Assembly: GCF_010548275.1 (NCBI RefSeq)
Contig: NZ_JAAGLT010000008.1
Location: 248,001-312,000 of the forward strand
Direction of reading: 5' to 3'
Source of the DNA: Streptomyces sp. SID12488
Lineage (GTDB): Bacteria; Actinomycetota; Actinomycetes; Streptomycetales; Streptomycetaceae
DNA length: 64,000 bases
Shown here: one piece after another, positions 44,273 through 52,163 of the stretch
Position numbering within the stretch: the stretch's first letter is position 1
How the letters are laid out: every line of letters begins with the position of its first letter
Notes under the pieces: generated by a model
Database searches by the model: none
Told to the model about the DNA's origin: nothing
What the model saw: the letters and a program-made list of their open reading frames with translations, nothing else
Made by a program: the position numbers and the translations under genes

Positions 44273-44926
44273 GTGCCGGTGACGGAATCCCTGCCGCCCG
44301 GTGGTGTTGTGCTTGATGCGGACGAACTGGACGCTCGGTGGGCGGACGCCTGGCGGCCGGAACAGGTCGCGGAGCGACTGGCCGGGGTCGGCGCGCCCTG
44401 GTGCGTCGCGGCCGGGTGGGCGCTGGATCTGTTCCGCGGGAGCCAGTCGCGACCGCACGGCGATCTGGAGATCGCGGTGCCCGCAGCGGGATTCCCGGAG
44501 ATCCGCGACCGCTTCCCCGAGTGCGTGTGCGACGCGGTGGGCTCGGGGCGTGTATGGGCACAGGCAGGGGCTGAGGCGCTGGCAGCCACGCACCAGACCT
44601 GGTTGCGGGATCCGGTGAGCGGCCAGTTCCTGTTCGACGTCTTCCGCGAGCCCCACGAAGGCGGGACGTGGATCTGCCGGCGGGATGCGGGACTGAGGCT
44701 GCCGTACGACGCGATTGTCGAGCGGACCCCGGAGGGGATCCCCTACCTGGTGCCGGAGTTGGTGCTGCTGTTCAAAGCGAAGGCGCCGCGGCCCAAGGAC
44801 CAGGCGGACTTCGACAGGGTGTTGCCGCTCCTGGGGCGGGCACGCCGGGATGTCCTTGGCGAATGGCTGGAGCGCGTCCACCCCGGACATCCGTGGCTGG
44901 CGAAACTGGCGGAACTGGCTGGATAG
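44273..44926 (+). CDS. Nucleotidyltransferase-like protein (aminoglycoside adenylyltransferase-like fold)
   Basis: A protein of 217 residues. The middle reads WCVAAGWALDLFRGSQSRPHGDLEIAV, the helix-strand pattern with a divalent-metal acidic pair (GDLEIAV) found in minimal nucleotidyltransferases such as the 2''-adenylyltransferase-like family. A later PELVLLFKAK block with PKDQADFDRVLPLL fits the same family. Substrate unknown; resistance to a drug cannot be claimed. GTG at 44273 is used, with GTG at 44279 as an alternative. It stands alone between remnants and repeats. Confidence 0.7.
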   Translation: MPVTESLPPGGVVLDADELDARWADAWRPEQVAERLAGVGAPWCVAAGWALDLFRGSQSRPHGDLEIAVPAAGFPEIRDRFPECVCDAVGSGRVWAQAGAEALAATHQTWLRDPVSGQFLFDVFREPHEGGTWICRRDAGLRLPYDAIVERTPEGIPYLVPELVLLFKAKAPRPKDQADFDRVLPLLGRARRDVLGEWLERVHPGHPWLAKLAELAG

Positions 44927-45240
44927 CGGCGACGGCAGCGTCCTTGTGCCGCCGAGGACGACTCGCGCGCCGCTCAGCCACGATGACGGCCGCAGTCCGA
45001 GAACAGCAGACGCCGGTGGCCCTGGACAGCGGATGTATCAACGAGCGGATGGACGTCCGGCGACCTGGTCCGGGGACGGCGAACGGTGGCATGCCGTGTA
45101 TCGGCGGTGCTCGATCTCCTGCTCGGCCTCGTTGCCGGATCCCCACTGGGTGACGCCTTGGTGCTGCGGGGGAGCAGGGCGATGTCGGCGTAGGCGGGAG
45201 TCGGCGCACGGGATCCGGAGGACCTTGACCGGGCGTTCCC
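44927..45240. other. Intergenic stretch before the hexanucleotide repeat
   Basis: No gene could be supported. A minus-strand frame that includes the repeat would encode Asn-Gly repeats plus an Arg/Ser-rich tail, with no recognisable domain. Confidence 0.3.
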
Positions 45241-45323
<83 letters not shown>

Positions 45324-45353
45324 TCGATCCCGAGTACCCGTATCCGTACGTGG

Positions 45354-45388
45354 GGGGGTGCCTTGACGAAAGACATAGAGGCACCCCC
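45354..45388. terminator. Hairpin, probable terminator
   Basis: GGGGGTGCCT and AGGCACCCCC form a perfect 10-bp stem around a 15-nt loop, between the hexanucleotide repeat and the protease gene. Direction and parent gene are unclear. Confidence 0.5.
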
Positions 45389-45747
45389 GGCTTGGCATTC
45401 CGTCCCTAGACGACCAGAACCCCGAACAGCGTCTCGGCTCCGCTGCCGGGCTGACGTGTTGGCCGTCTGCCGATGGGCGGGAAGCGGCCAAAGGGGATGA
45501 TGCGGGCGTGTTGCCGGCACGTAAAGGCGCACGTGGTCCACCGCGCCGGAAGCTGTCGGGACAGCTCTGGTTTTCCGGATTCCGGACAACGATCTCCGCA
45601 CTGATGACAGATGCCCCCGCCGGCTGGAACGATCTTTTCAACGCCCGGGCGCCACAACGCACATCTCCTCGGCGGAGGACCTTCTGGTTCTCCGTTCTCG
45701 TTCTCGCCGGCTGCCCATCACGCAGCCAGGTACAAGGAGTTGCAGCA

Positions 45748-48099
45748 GTGACGAACAACTTCCCTGCCCACGGGGCGACTTCGTTCCATGGTTCCCCTCC
45801 TTCCCGTCGTGGCGCCTACGTTCGCCGACGCATGACGGGGATCGCGGTCGGCACGATGGCCGCACTGCTCGGATCGACGCTTCCCGCCTGGAGCGCGGCC
45901 CCGGCGGCGGACGACACGGGTCGAGCGCCCCGGCAGATCGCCGCGGAACCCAGACCGGGTGCCAGAGCTGTCCAACTGTCCTCGGCGGACCGGAAGATGA
46001 TGCTCGAGACGGCGGCCGACGCGGGCAGTGTCACGGCCCGTGCACTCGATTTGGGCCGACAGGAGGAGCTGATACCCAAGGACGTCATCAAGGACGCCGA
46101 CGGCACCGTGCATACCCGCTACGAGCGCACCTTCGCCGGATTACCCGTCCGCGGGGGCGACTTGGTGGTGCACGAACGCGGTGGCTCCCGTACGGTCACC
46201 AAGGCCTCGCAGGAGGCGATCTCCGTCCCGACGACCGCGGCAGCCCTCTCCGCGGTCAAGGCGGAGAAGTCCGCGCTGGCCGCCGCGAAGCGGGAGGACA
46301 CTCGCGAGGCCGCCCTGCAGGGGCAGCCGCGGCTGGTCGTCTGGGCGGGCGACGGTGACTCGAAACTGGCCTGGGAAAACGTTGTCAGCGGTACGCGGGC
46401 GGACGGGACGCCGAGCCGTCTCCAGGTCCTGACCGATGCCACGACCGGCGCCCGGCTGACGAGTCACGAGGAGGTCCAGAACGGCGATGGGATCAGCCGG
46501 TACAACGGCCGGGTCCAGATAGACAGCGTACGGAACAACGACCGCTTCGAGCTGACCGATCGTCAGCGCGGCAGCCACCAGACGTTCGACGCGGGTGGGA
46601 CCTTCAACAAGGGCACGCTGGTCACCGATGACGACGACGTCTGGGGAGACGGAACACCGTCCGACCGCCAGACGGCGGCCGTGGACGCCGCCTACGGCGT
46701 AGCGAAGACCTGGGACTTCTACCACGATCGCTTCGGCCGCAACGGAATCGCGGACGACGGACGCGGCGCCTACTCCCGCGTGCACTACGGCGTCGGATAC
46801 GCCAACGCCTTCTGGCTCGATTCCTGCTTCTGCATGACCTACGGCGACGGCCGTACCAACGACAGGCCGGTGACCGAACTCGACATAGCCGGCCACGAGA
46901 TGACCCACGGCGTCACCTCCGCCACCGCCGGCCTGGTGTACTCCGGTGAGTCCGGCGGGCTCAACGAGGCCACCAGCGACATCATGGGCACCGCCGTCGA
47001 GTTCTTCGCGAACAGCGCGGGTGACGTACCCGACTACCAGATCGGTGAACTCATCGACCTCCGTGGCACCGGAGGGCCACTGCGCTACATGGACCAGCCG
47101 TCCAAGGAGACCAACGCCGCCGGTACCTCCCAGGATTACTGGACCGCACAGACCAGGAAGCTCGACCCCCACTTCAGCTCCGGCGTGGGCAACCACTTCT
47201 TCTACCTGCTCGCCGAGGGCAGCGGGAGGAAAACCCTCAACGGCATCGACTACGACAGCCCGACCTACGACGGTCTGCCGGTCTCCGGCATCGGTCTGCA
47301 AAGCGCCACCACCGTCTGGTACCGGGCGCTGACCCGCTACATGACCAGCACCACCGACTACGCGGGAGCCCGCACGGCCACCCTTCAGGCCGCCGCCGAC
47401 CTGTTCGGCGCCTCCAGTGACGCGTACGAGGCCGTCGGCAACGCATGGGCCGCAGTCAACGTCGGGGCGCGCTACGTCAACCACATCGCCGCCAATGCCC
47501 CTTCCACCCGGGCCGTGGCCGTCGGCCAGTCGGTCGCCCGGCAGATCGAGGCGACCACCACTCGCCCCGGCGGTCTGACCTACTCCGCCACCGGCCTGCC
47601 CACCGGTCTGTCGATCGCCCCCGGCACCGGACTGATCTCCGGCACGCCGACCGCGGCCGGCGACTTCGAGACGACCGTCGTCATCACCAACTCCGCGGCC
47701 GAGACACTGACCCTGACCTTCGTCTGGCCCGTCTTCGGCTCCGGCGGCGGCTTCTTCATCAACCCCGACCGGTACGACATCCCCAACTGGCAGACCATCG
47801 AGTCCCCGATCACCGTCACAGGGCGGGAGGGAAACGCGTCCCGTGATCTGAAGGTGACCGTCGATCTGGTGCACGACTTCATCGGCGGCCAAGTCATCAA
47901 CCTTGTCAGCGAGGACGGCACCGTGCTGCTGGTGAAGGACTTCGTCTGGGACACCGGAACGGAACTGCACGCGACCTTCACGGTCGACGCCTCGGCGCTT
48001 CCCGCCACCGGCACGTGGAAACTGCGTGTCACGGACAACACCCCCGGCATCTTCACCGTCGACCCCGGCTACCTCGACAGTTGGAGCCTCACCTTCTGA
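45748..48099 (+). CDS. Secreted M4 (thermolysin-family) metalloprotease with P-domain
   Basis: A protein of 783 residues. GTG at 45748 is chosen because AGGAG lies 8 nt upstream. A basic stretch (YVRRR) and hydrophobic core (GIAVGTMAALLGSTLPAWSA) form a long signal peptide. A propeptide (~60-250) with the PepSY-like pattern follows. The catalytic domain has HEMTH (~382) and GGLNEATSD, supplying the zinc ligands and the general base, and the family HFFYLL block. An Ig-like segment (LPTGLSIAPGTGLISGTPT) and a C-terminal proprotein-convertase P-domain (TVDLVHDFIGG to YLDSWSLTF) complete it. It is an exported degradative enzyme that self-processes. A strong hairpin follows the stop. It has no visible link to the PKS cluster. 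Confidence 0.94.
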   Translation: MTNNFPAHGATSFHGSPPSRRGAYVRRRMTGIAVGTMAALLGSTLPAWSAAPAADDTGRAPRQIAAEPRPGARAVQLSSADRKMMLETAADAGSVTARALDLGRQEELIPKDVIKDADGTVHTRYERTFAGLPVRGGDLVVHERGGSRTVTKASQEAISVPTTAAALSAVKAEKSALAAAKREDTREAALQGQPRLVVWAGDGDSKLAWENVVSGTRADGTPSRLQVLTDATTGARLTSHEEVQNGDGISRYNGRVQIDSVRNNDRFELTDRQRGSHQTFDAGGTFNKGTLVTDDDDVWGDGTPSDRQTAAVDAAYGVAKTWDFYHDRFGRNGIADDGRGAYSRVHYGVGYANAFWLDSCFCMTYGDGRTNDRPVTELDIAGHEMTHGVTSATAGLVYSGESGGLNEATSDIMGTAVEFFANSAGDVPDYQIGELIDLRGTGGPLRYMDQPSKETNAAGTSQDYWTAQTRKLDPHFSSGVGNHFFYLLAEGSGRKTLNGIDYDSPTYDGLPVSGIGLQSATTVWYRALTRYMTSTTDYAGARTATLQAAADLFGASSDAYEAVGNAWAAVNVGARYVNHIAANAPSTRAVAVGQSVARQIEATTTRPGGLTYSATGLPTGLSIAPGTGLISGTPTAAGDFETTVVITNSAAETLTLTFVWPVFGSGGGFFINPDRYDIPNWQTIESPITVTGREGNASRDLKVTVDLVHDFIGGQVINLVSEDGTVLLVKDFVWDTGTELHATFTVDASALPATGTWKLRVTDNTPGIFTVDPGYLDSWSLTF

Positions 48100-48136
48100 T
48101 CCCTCTCCGCCCCGGTTGTCCGTCCCGCTACTGACA

Positions 48137-48169
48137 CCGCCGCGCCGGGAAGCCACCCCGGCGCGGCGG
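48137..48169 (+). terminator. Terminator of the protease gene
   Basis: A perfect 13-bp GC stem (CCGCCGCGCCGGG with its complement) around a 7-nt loop, 38 bp after the protease stop. Confidence 0.85.
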
Positions 48170-48195
48170 CACCGCGCCTTCCACCGGTGCGGCGA

Positions 48196-48480
48196 TCAGG
48201 GCTGGGCCTGGTGCGGTGGACGTCTTGTGTGGCGGATCCCGCGGGCGGCGAACAAGCCCCCAGAACGGCGGTCCGTCCGGGGGAAAGCGACGATGTCGCC
48301 CTGGCCGAGGGGCCATGTGCGGTCGGCGGCGCGGAGTGTGACCCGGCCGGTCAGGCAGGTGGAGGTGGCTGCGCCCTGGGCCTCGTGCTCGGCGAGGTCG
48401 GAACCCGTCGCGAGCGCGATCAGGGTGACGCGGAGTCTCGGAAGCGCGGCGACGGTTCCTTTCGTTCGCCCGGAGTTTCC
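48196..48480 (-). pseudogene. Cupin-domain remnant
   Basis: Read leftward, the DNA gives RVTLIALATGSDLAEHEAQG, CLTGRVTLRAADRTWPLGQGDIVAFP, a small cupin barrel with the usual LAEHEA and GDxVxxP landmarks. No in-frame start with a ribosome binding site is present, and after VAFP the sequence shifts to an Arg-rich tail ending at TGA 48196-48198. It looks like a decayed fragment of a ~110-residue cupin. Confidence 0.45.
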
Positions 48481-48902
48481 GGAGTTTCCGGAGTTCGCGG
48501 ACCTGGTGTCGACGGTGGGTGTTCATCGGGTGTGTTCCCGTCCACGCCGGGGCGCGCGGGCGCCCAGCCGCGCGTCCCGGCTGCGATGGACCCGGGTGAA
48601 CGGCCAGACGCCGAACAACAGCAGGGCGGACGGACCTGCGGTGCGTCGGCACCGCTGGCCCCGATCCCGCACCGTGCCTGTGGACGTCCCCTGGATCTCT
48701 CCGACAATCGGCGGACCGCCGAACTGGGCCCCGCAGTGCGGACGTTCTTCGGTCGGAGCGGTACGCGGCCGGTCTCCGGCGACGGCCGAACGGGGCCGAT
48801 CAGCCTATTGTCCGAGCCGATGGGCCCTGCTCCGTGTGCGGTGTGTGTGCGACTGTCGCTGAGGGGCACTCGTGCCGCCGGGTTCGGAAAGTGGGGTCGG
48901 CC
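48481..48902. other. Intergenic stretch without a supported gene
   Basis: It contains a short tandem GGAGTTTCC repeat (three partly matching units at about 48472-48496). No frame has a recognisable domain, and the ORFs are GC-bias artefacts. The promoter of the downstream membrane-protein gene probably lies at the right end. Confidence 0.3.
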
Positions 48903-49511
48903 ATGGGCACGAAGGTGGGGTGGTGGCGGTGGCGGCGCAGTCCGCTCAGGCGCCGCTCGGATGCCGTCGAGGCATGGGTCGTCCTGGTGACGTCCGTGGT
49001 GATGGCGGTGGGCATGCCCCTGGCCGGAGCCCTGAGCTCGGTGCGTGTCGGAAGCGTGCTGGTCCAGCAGCGCCAGGAGCGGCACCGTACCTCCGCCGTG
49101 CTGACCGAGGACGCCGGCGATCCGGGGCCCGGTACGTATGCCCACACCTGGGCGGTTGTGCGGTGGACGGCGTCCGACGACACGGTCCGTACGGCGGGGG
49201 TGCGGGTCGCGGCGGGCAGCAGGGCGGGCACCAAGGCCGTGATCTGGACGGACGGGCAGGCCCGGCTGGTCAGCGCGCCGCTCACCCCGGGACAGGCCGT
49301 CGCACTGTCCGCCTTCGCCGGGACGCTCGCGGCGAGCGGTGTCGCCCTGTTGCTGCTGGCCGGCCGCAAGGCCGTAAGGATGGGACTGGACCGGCACCGT
49401 GCGGAGCAGTGGGAGCGGGCATGGGCCCTCACCGGTCCCCGGTGGAGCGGAAGCACGCCTGACAACGCACCGGGCTCCGAGCAGGAAGGCCCGACGGTTC
49501 CACCGCCGTGA
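48903..49511 (+). CDS. Rv1733c-family membrane protein
   Basis: A protein of 202 residues. A basic N-terminus (WWRWRRSPLRRRSD) precedes a first membrane helix (AWVVLVTSVVMAVGMPLAGAL). An extracytoplasmic part of ~90 residues follows, and a second helix (ALSAFAGTLAASGVALLLLAG) leads into a cytoplasmic tail. This two-helix layout is that of the Rv1733c-like proteins common in Streptomyces. In mycobacteria Rv1733c is part of the DosR dormancy regulon, which fits the neighbouring USP and DevR/DevS genes. ATG at 48903 is preferred over the upstream start at 48834. Molecular function is unknown. Confidence 0.8.
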   Translation: MGTKVGWWRWRRSPLRRRSDAVEAWVVLVTSVVMAVGMPLAGALSSVRVGSVLVQQRQERHRTSAVLTEDAGDPGPGTYAHTWAVVRWTASDDTVRTAGVRVAAGSRAGTKAVIWTDGQARLVSAPLTPGQAVALSAFAGTLAASGVALLLLAGRKAVRMGLDRHRAEQWERAWALTGPRWSGSTPDNAPGSEQEGPTVPPP

Positions 49512-49629
49512 CGGCGGACACCCGGGGTGATCGCGTGCCAGGACCGGCACGCAACCCCGCGAATGCCGGGTGCACGCCCCCGAGACCGCGCACCACCGGC
49601 GGCCACCGCATCGAACCCGGAGAGAACCC

Positions 49630-50457
49630 ATGACCGCTCAGTCGGCGCCTGCCCCCGGCATCGCGCCCCCGGCGGGTCTCACCGAGGACCAGGCCGCCCG
49701 GCGGCTGGCCATGGGCCGCCGGGGAACCGAAGTCGCCCGGCAGGCCGCCGACCTGGTGCTCGCCGACGACGAACTGTCCACCGTGGTCACGGCGGTGGAG
49801 GAGGGCCGCAGGGTCTACGACAACATCCGTCGCTTCCTGCTCTACGCCCTGGCCGGCGGCGTCGCGGAGATCCTCGTCATGTTGCTCGGCCCGCTGTTCG
49901 GACTCGCCCTGCCCCTGCGGGCCGGCCAGATCCTGTGGCTCAACCTCCTCACCCACGGTCTGACGGGCGTCGCCATGGGCGCCGAGCCGGTCTCCCGGCA
50001 CGCCAGGCGCCGTCCGCCGCGTCCGCCCGGGCAGCAGGTGCTCGGCGGCGGCCTCTGGCAGCGGATACTGCGCCTCGGCACGGTGGCCACCTGCACGAGC
50101 CTCGCCGCGGGGCTGTGGGTCCGGCAGACCGGGCAGCCCTGGCAGACCACGCTGTTCCTCGCGTTGCTGGCCGCCCAGCTCGGCGTTGTACTGGGGCTGC
50201 GGGAGCGGTTGCTCACCCGTGAGAACCCCTTCCTGCCCTGGGCGGTGCTGGCCGCGGTGGGGCTGGCGGTCGCCGCGCTGTACGTGCCGTTCCTGCGGGC
50301 CGTCCTGGAGACCTCGCCGCCCTCCTGGCCCGGCCTGGCAGCGGCTCTCGCCGCAGGGCTGATCGGGTTCGGCACCGCTCGTGCGGAGAGCCGGTCCGCC
50401 CGGGCTGTTGGGCGCCCGGACGGGGCCCACCCCGAGACACCGGTCCCCACCCCATGA
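49630..50457 (+). CDS. C-terminal-only fragment of a P-type cation ATPase
   Basis: A protein of 275 residues. It begins just before the hinge of a PMA/Ca-type ATPase (MGRRGTEVARQAADLVLADD) and continues with the C-terminal membrane helices (FLLYALAGGVAEILVMLLG, LRAGQILWLNLLTHGLTG and four further hydrophobic stretches). The actuator domain, the first four helices, the DKTGT phosphorylation site and the nucleotide domain are all absent, so it cannot pump ions alone. It has its own ATG at 49630 with GGAGAG upstream and an intact frame, so it is probably expressed. It may be a stabilised relic or a partner subunit. Confidence 0.75.
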   Translation: MTAQSAPAPGIAPPAGLTEDQAARRLAMGRRGTEVARQAADLVLADDELSTVVTAVEEGRRVYDNIRRFLLYALAGGVAEILVMLLGPLFGLALPLRAGQILWLNLLTHGLTGVAMGAEPVSRHARRRPPRPPGQQVLGGGLWQRILRLGTVATCTSLAAGLWVRQTGQPWQTTLFLALLAAQLGVVLGLRERLLTRENPFLPWAVLAAVGLAVAALYVPFLRAVLETSPPSWPGLAAALAAGLIGFGTARAESRSARAVGRPDGAHPETPVPTP

Positions 50458-50492
50458 CCGACGAGTGGCAAGGCGAAGGGAAGTGATCGGCT

Positions 50493-51149
50493 ATGCCGGA
50501 ACCGACGAGGAATGCCGGAGACATCGGGCGGCGGGTGGCAGCGAGGCGTGAGGAGCTGGGGCTCAGCAGGGAGGAGGTGGCCGAGCGGGCGGGTACGGCT
50601 GCGGATTACCTGCGGTATGTGGAGGAGCGGCCGACCGCGTCCCCGGGCACAAGCTTCCTGATTCGGCTCGCCGGCGCGCTGGAGACCACCGTGGCCCGGC
50701 TGCGCGGCAGCGACGCCGACTTGCCCCCCGGCATCGGGCAGGCGGCCTACCATCCCGAACTGACGGAGCTGGCCAACGGGGAGTGCTGGGCCCGGCTGTC
50801 CACACACGGCGTCGGACGCGTCTCGGTGTCCACGCCGGAGGGTCCGGCGATCGTCCCGGTCAACTACACGGTCGTGGACGGTGCGGTCGCCTTCCGTACA
50901 GCGCGCGGCGCCACACCTGCTCTGGCGGCTGGGGCCGAGGCCGCTTTCGAGGTGGACCACATCGACGAGGCGCTGAGCGAGGGGTGGAGCGTTCTGGTCG
51001 TGGGCCGTGCCGAATGGGTCACCGACCCTGCCGCCACAGGGCGTCTCGTCAGTGCGGCCGCCTCAGCGCCGTGGGCGGGCGGGGACCGTGACCTGTGGGT
51101 GCGTATCACCCCGGAGCGGGTCACCGGACGCCGGATCACCGCCCGCTGA
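50493..51149 (+). CDS. HTH-type protein fused to an FMN-binding split-barrel domain
   Basis: A protein of 218 residues. Residues ~10-70 are a Cro/XRE helix-turn-helix (IGRRVAARREELGLSREEVAERAG...YLRYVEE). Residues ~85-215 are a pyridoxamine-5'-phosphate-oxidase-like split barrel (LANGECWARLSTHGVGRVSV, IVPVNYTVVDGAVAFRT, EGWSVLVVGRAEWV). Such fusions are common in Streptomyces stress loci and may be flavin- or F420-binding redox-responsive regulators. ATG at 50493 has GGGAAG upstream. It converges on the USP gene across a palindromic terminator. Its target genes are unknown. Confidence 0.85.
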   Translation: MPEPTRNAGDIGRRVAARREELGLSREEVAERAGTAADYLRYVEERPTASPGTSFLIRLAGALETTVARLRGSDADLPPGIGQAAYHPELTELANGECWARLSTHGVGRVSVSTPEGPAIVPVNYTVVDGAVAFRTARGATPALAAGAEAAFEVDHIDEALSEGWSVLVVGRAEWVTDPAATGRLVSAAASAPWAGGDRDLWVRITPERVTGRRITAR

Positions 51150-51166
51150 CCCGCCCCGGGGCGGGT
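51149..51166. terminator. Short GC palindrome between convergent genes
   Basis: ACCCGCCCC followed directly by its complement, starting at the last base of the HTH gene's stop codon and 35 bp from the end of the converging USP gene. It is a plausible shared terminator. Confidence 0.55.
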
Positions 51167-51200
51167 GTACGGACCCCGGGCCGCCCCGGATCCGGTCAGG

Positions 51201-52112
51201 TCAGTCGTGCGGGACGACCGCGACCGGGGCCGTGGCATGGTGCATCACCGCATGGGCGACCGAGCCGAGGTGCGCGCCGATCGCCGAACCGCGGTTGCGG
51301 CGTCCGATGACCAGCAGGCCGGCGCCGGAAGCGGCCTCCACCAGGTGGTGGGCGGGTCCGCCGACCACGGGCTGCTCGGTCACCTCGACGCCGGGGAACT
51401 TCTCCCGCCACGGACGCAACGCGTCCGTCAGCGCGCCGGCCTCCTGTGCGGCCAGTTCGGCGCCCACCTCCAGGTCGACGCCGGCGGAGGAGTAGCCGAA
51501 GCCGCCGTCCAGGCCGTAGTAGAACGGCGGGGTCCAGCCGTGGATGACGCGCAGCGCCGACGTTCGGCGGGCCGCCGCGTCGAAGGCGAACTCGATCAGC
51601 GCGTCGGCGGGCCTGTGCGGGTCGAGTCCGAGTACGACCTCGCGGTACGGGGGCTCCTGCGGGGGACGGCCGGTGGTGACCGCCTCCTCGGCCCGTACGA
51701 GGACCACCGGGCGGGTGGCCCGGGCCACGACCGAGAGGGCGACCGAGCCGAGGATGAATCCGCCGACTCCGCTCAGCCCTCGCGATCCGATGACCAGCAG
51801 CTCGGCGTCATCGGCGGCTGCCAGCAGCACCGGGACCGGCTGCCCGTCCACCTCGTCGGCACCGACCCGGAGCCCGGCGTGGCGGCGCCGCAGATCCTCC
51901 TCCGCCTTTCGCGTCACCCGCTGCGCCCAGTCGCGCCGCAGGTCGGGGCCGGCCGGCGGCGGGGAGGCTGTGGGGTAGTCGTACGACTGCGGTTCCCACG
52001 CGAGGACGAGGCGCAGGGGCAGGTCGCGGAGCAGGGCCTCGCGGGCCGCCCAGTCCGCGGCGGCCAGGCTTTCGGGTGAGCCGTCCAGTCCTGCGGTGAT
52101 GACGCGGGTCAT
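51201..52112 (-). CDS. Tandem-domain universal stress protein
   Basis: A protein of 303 residues made of two UspA domains. The first begins VITAGLDGSPESLAAADWA and ends with the ATP-binding signature GSRGLSGVGGFILGSV. The second begins VVLGLDPHRPADALIEFAF and ends GRRNRGSAIGAHLGSVAHAV. The second differs from the strict GxGxxG(S/T) form but keeps the fold. In actinobacteria double USPs bind ATP and belong to the DevR/DosR dormancy regulon. A close relative lies at 56465-57373. ATG at 52112 begins the first beta strand. Confidence 0.92.
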   Translation of the reverse strand: MTRVITAGLDGSPESLAAADWAAREALLRDLPLRLVLAWEPQSYDYPTASPPPAGPDLRRDWAQRVTRKAEEDLRRRHAGLRVGADEVDGQPVPVLLAAADDAELLVIGSRGLSGVGGFILGSVALSVVARATRPVVLVRAEEAVTTGRPPQEPPYREVVLGLDPHRPADALIEFAFDAAARRTSALRVIHGWTPPFYYGLDGGFGYSSAGVDLEVGAELAAQEAGALTDALRPWREKFPGVEVTEQPVVGGPAHHLVEAASGAGLLVIGRRNRGSAIGAHLGSVAHAVMHHATAPVAVVPHD

Positions 52113-52163
52113 GATGCCGACTTCCTTCTGGAGTGGGGGTGGGGTCTGCTTCCCGCCGCGCGG

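Noticed and set aside
46141..48156. 671-residue minus-strand frame opposite the protease
   Set aside because: Antisense shadow. The plus strand encodes a complete M4 protease with HEMTH and a signal peptide.
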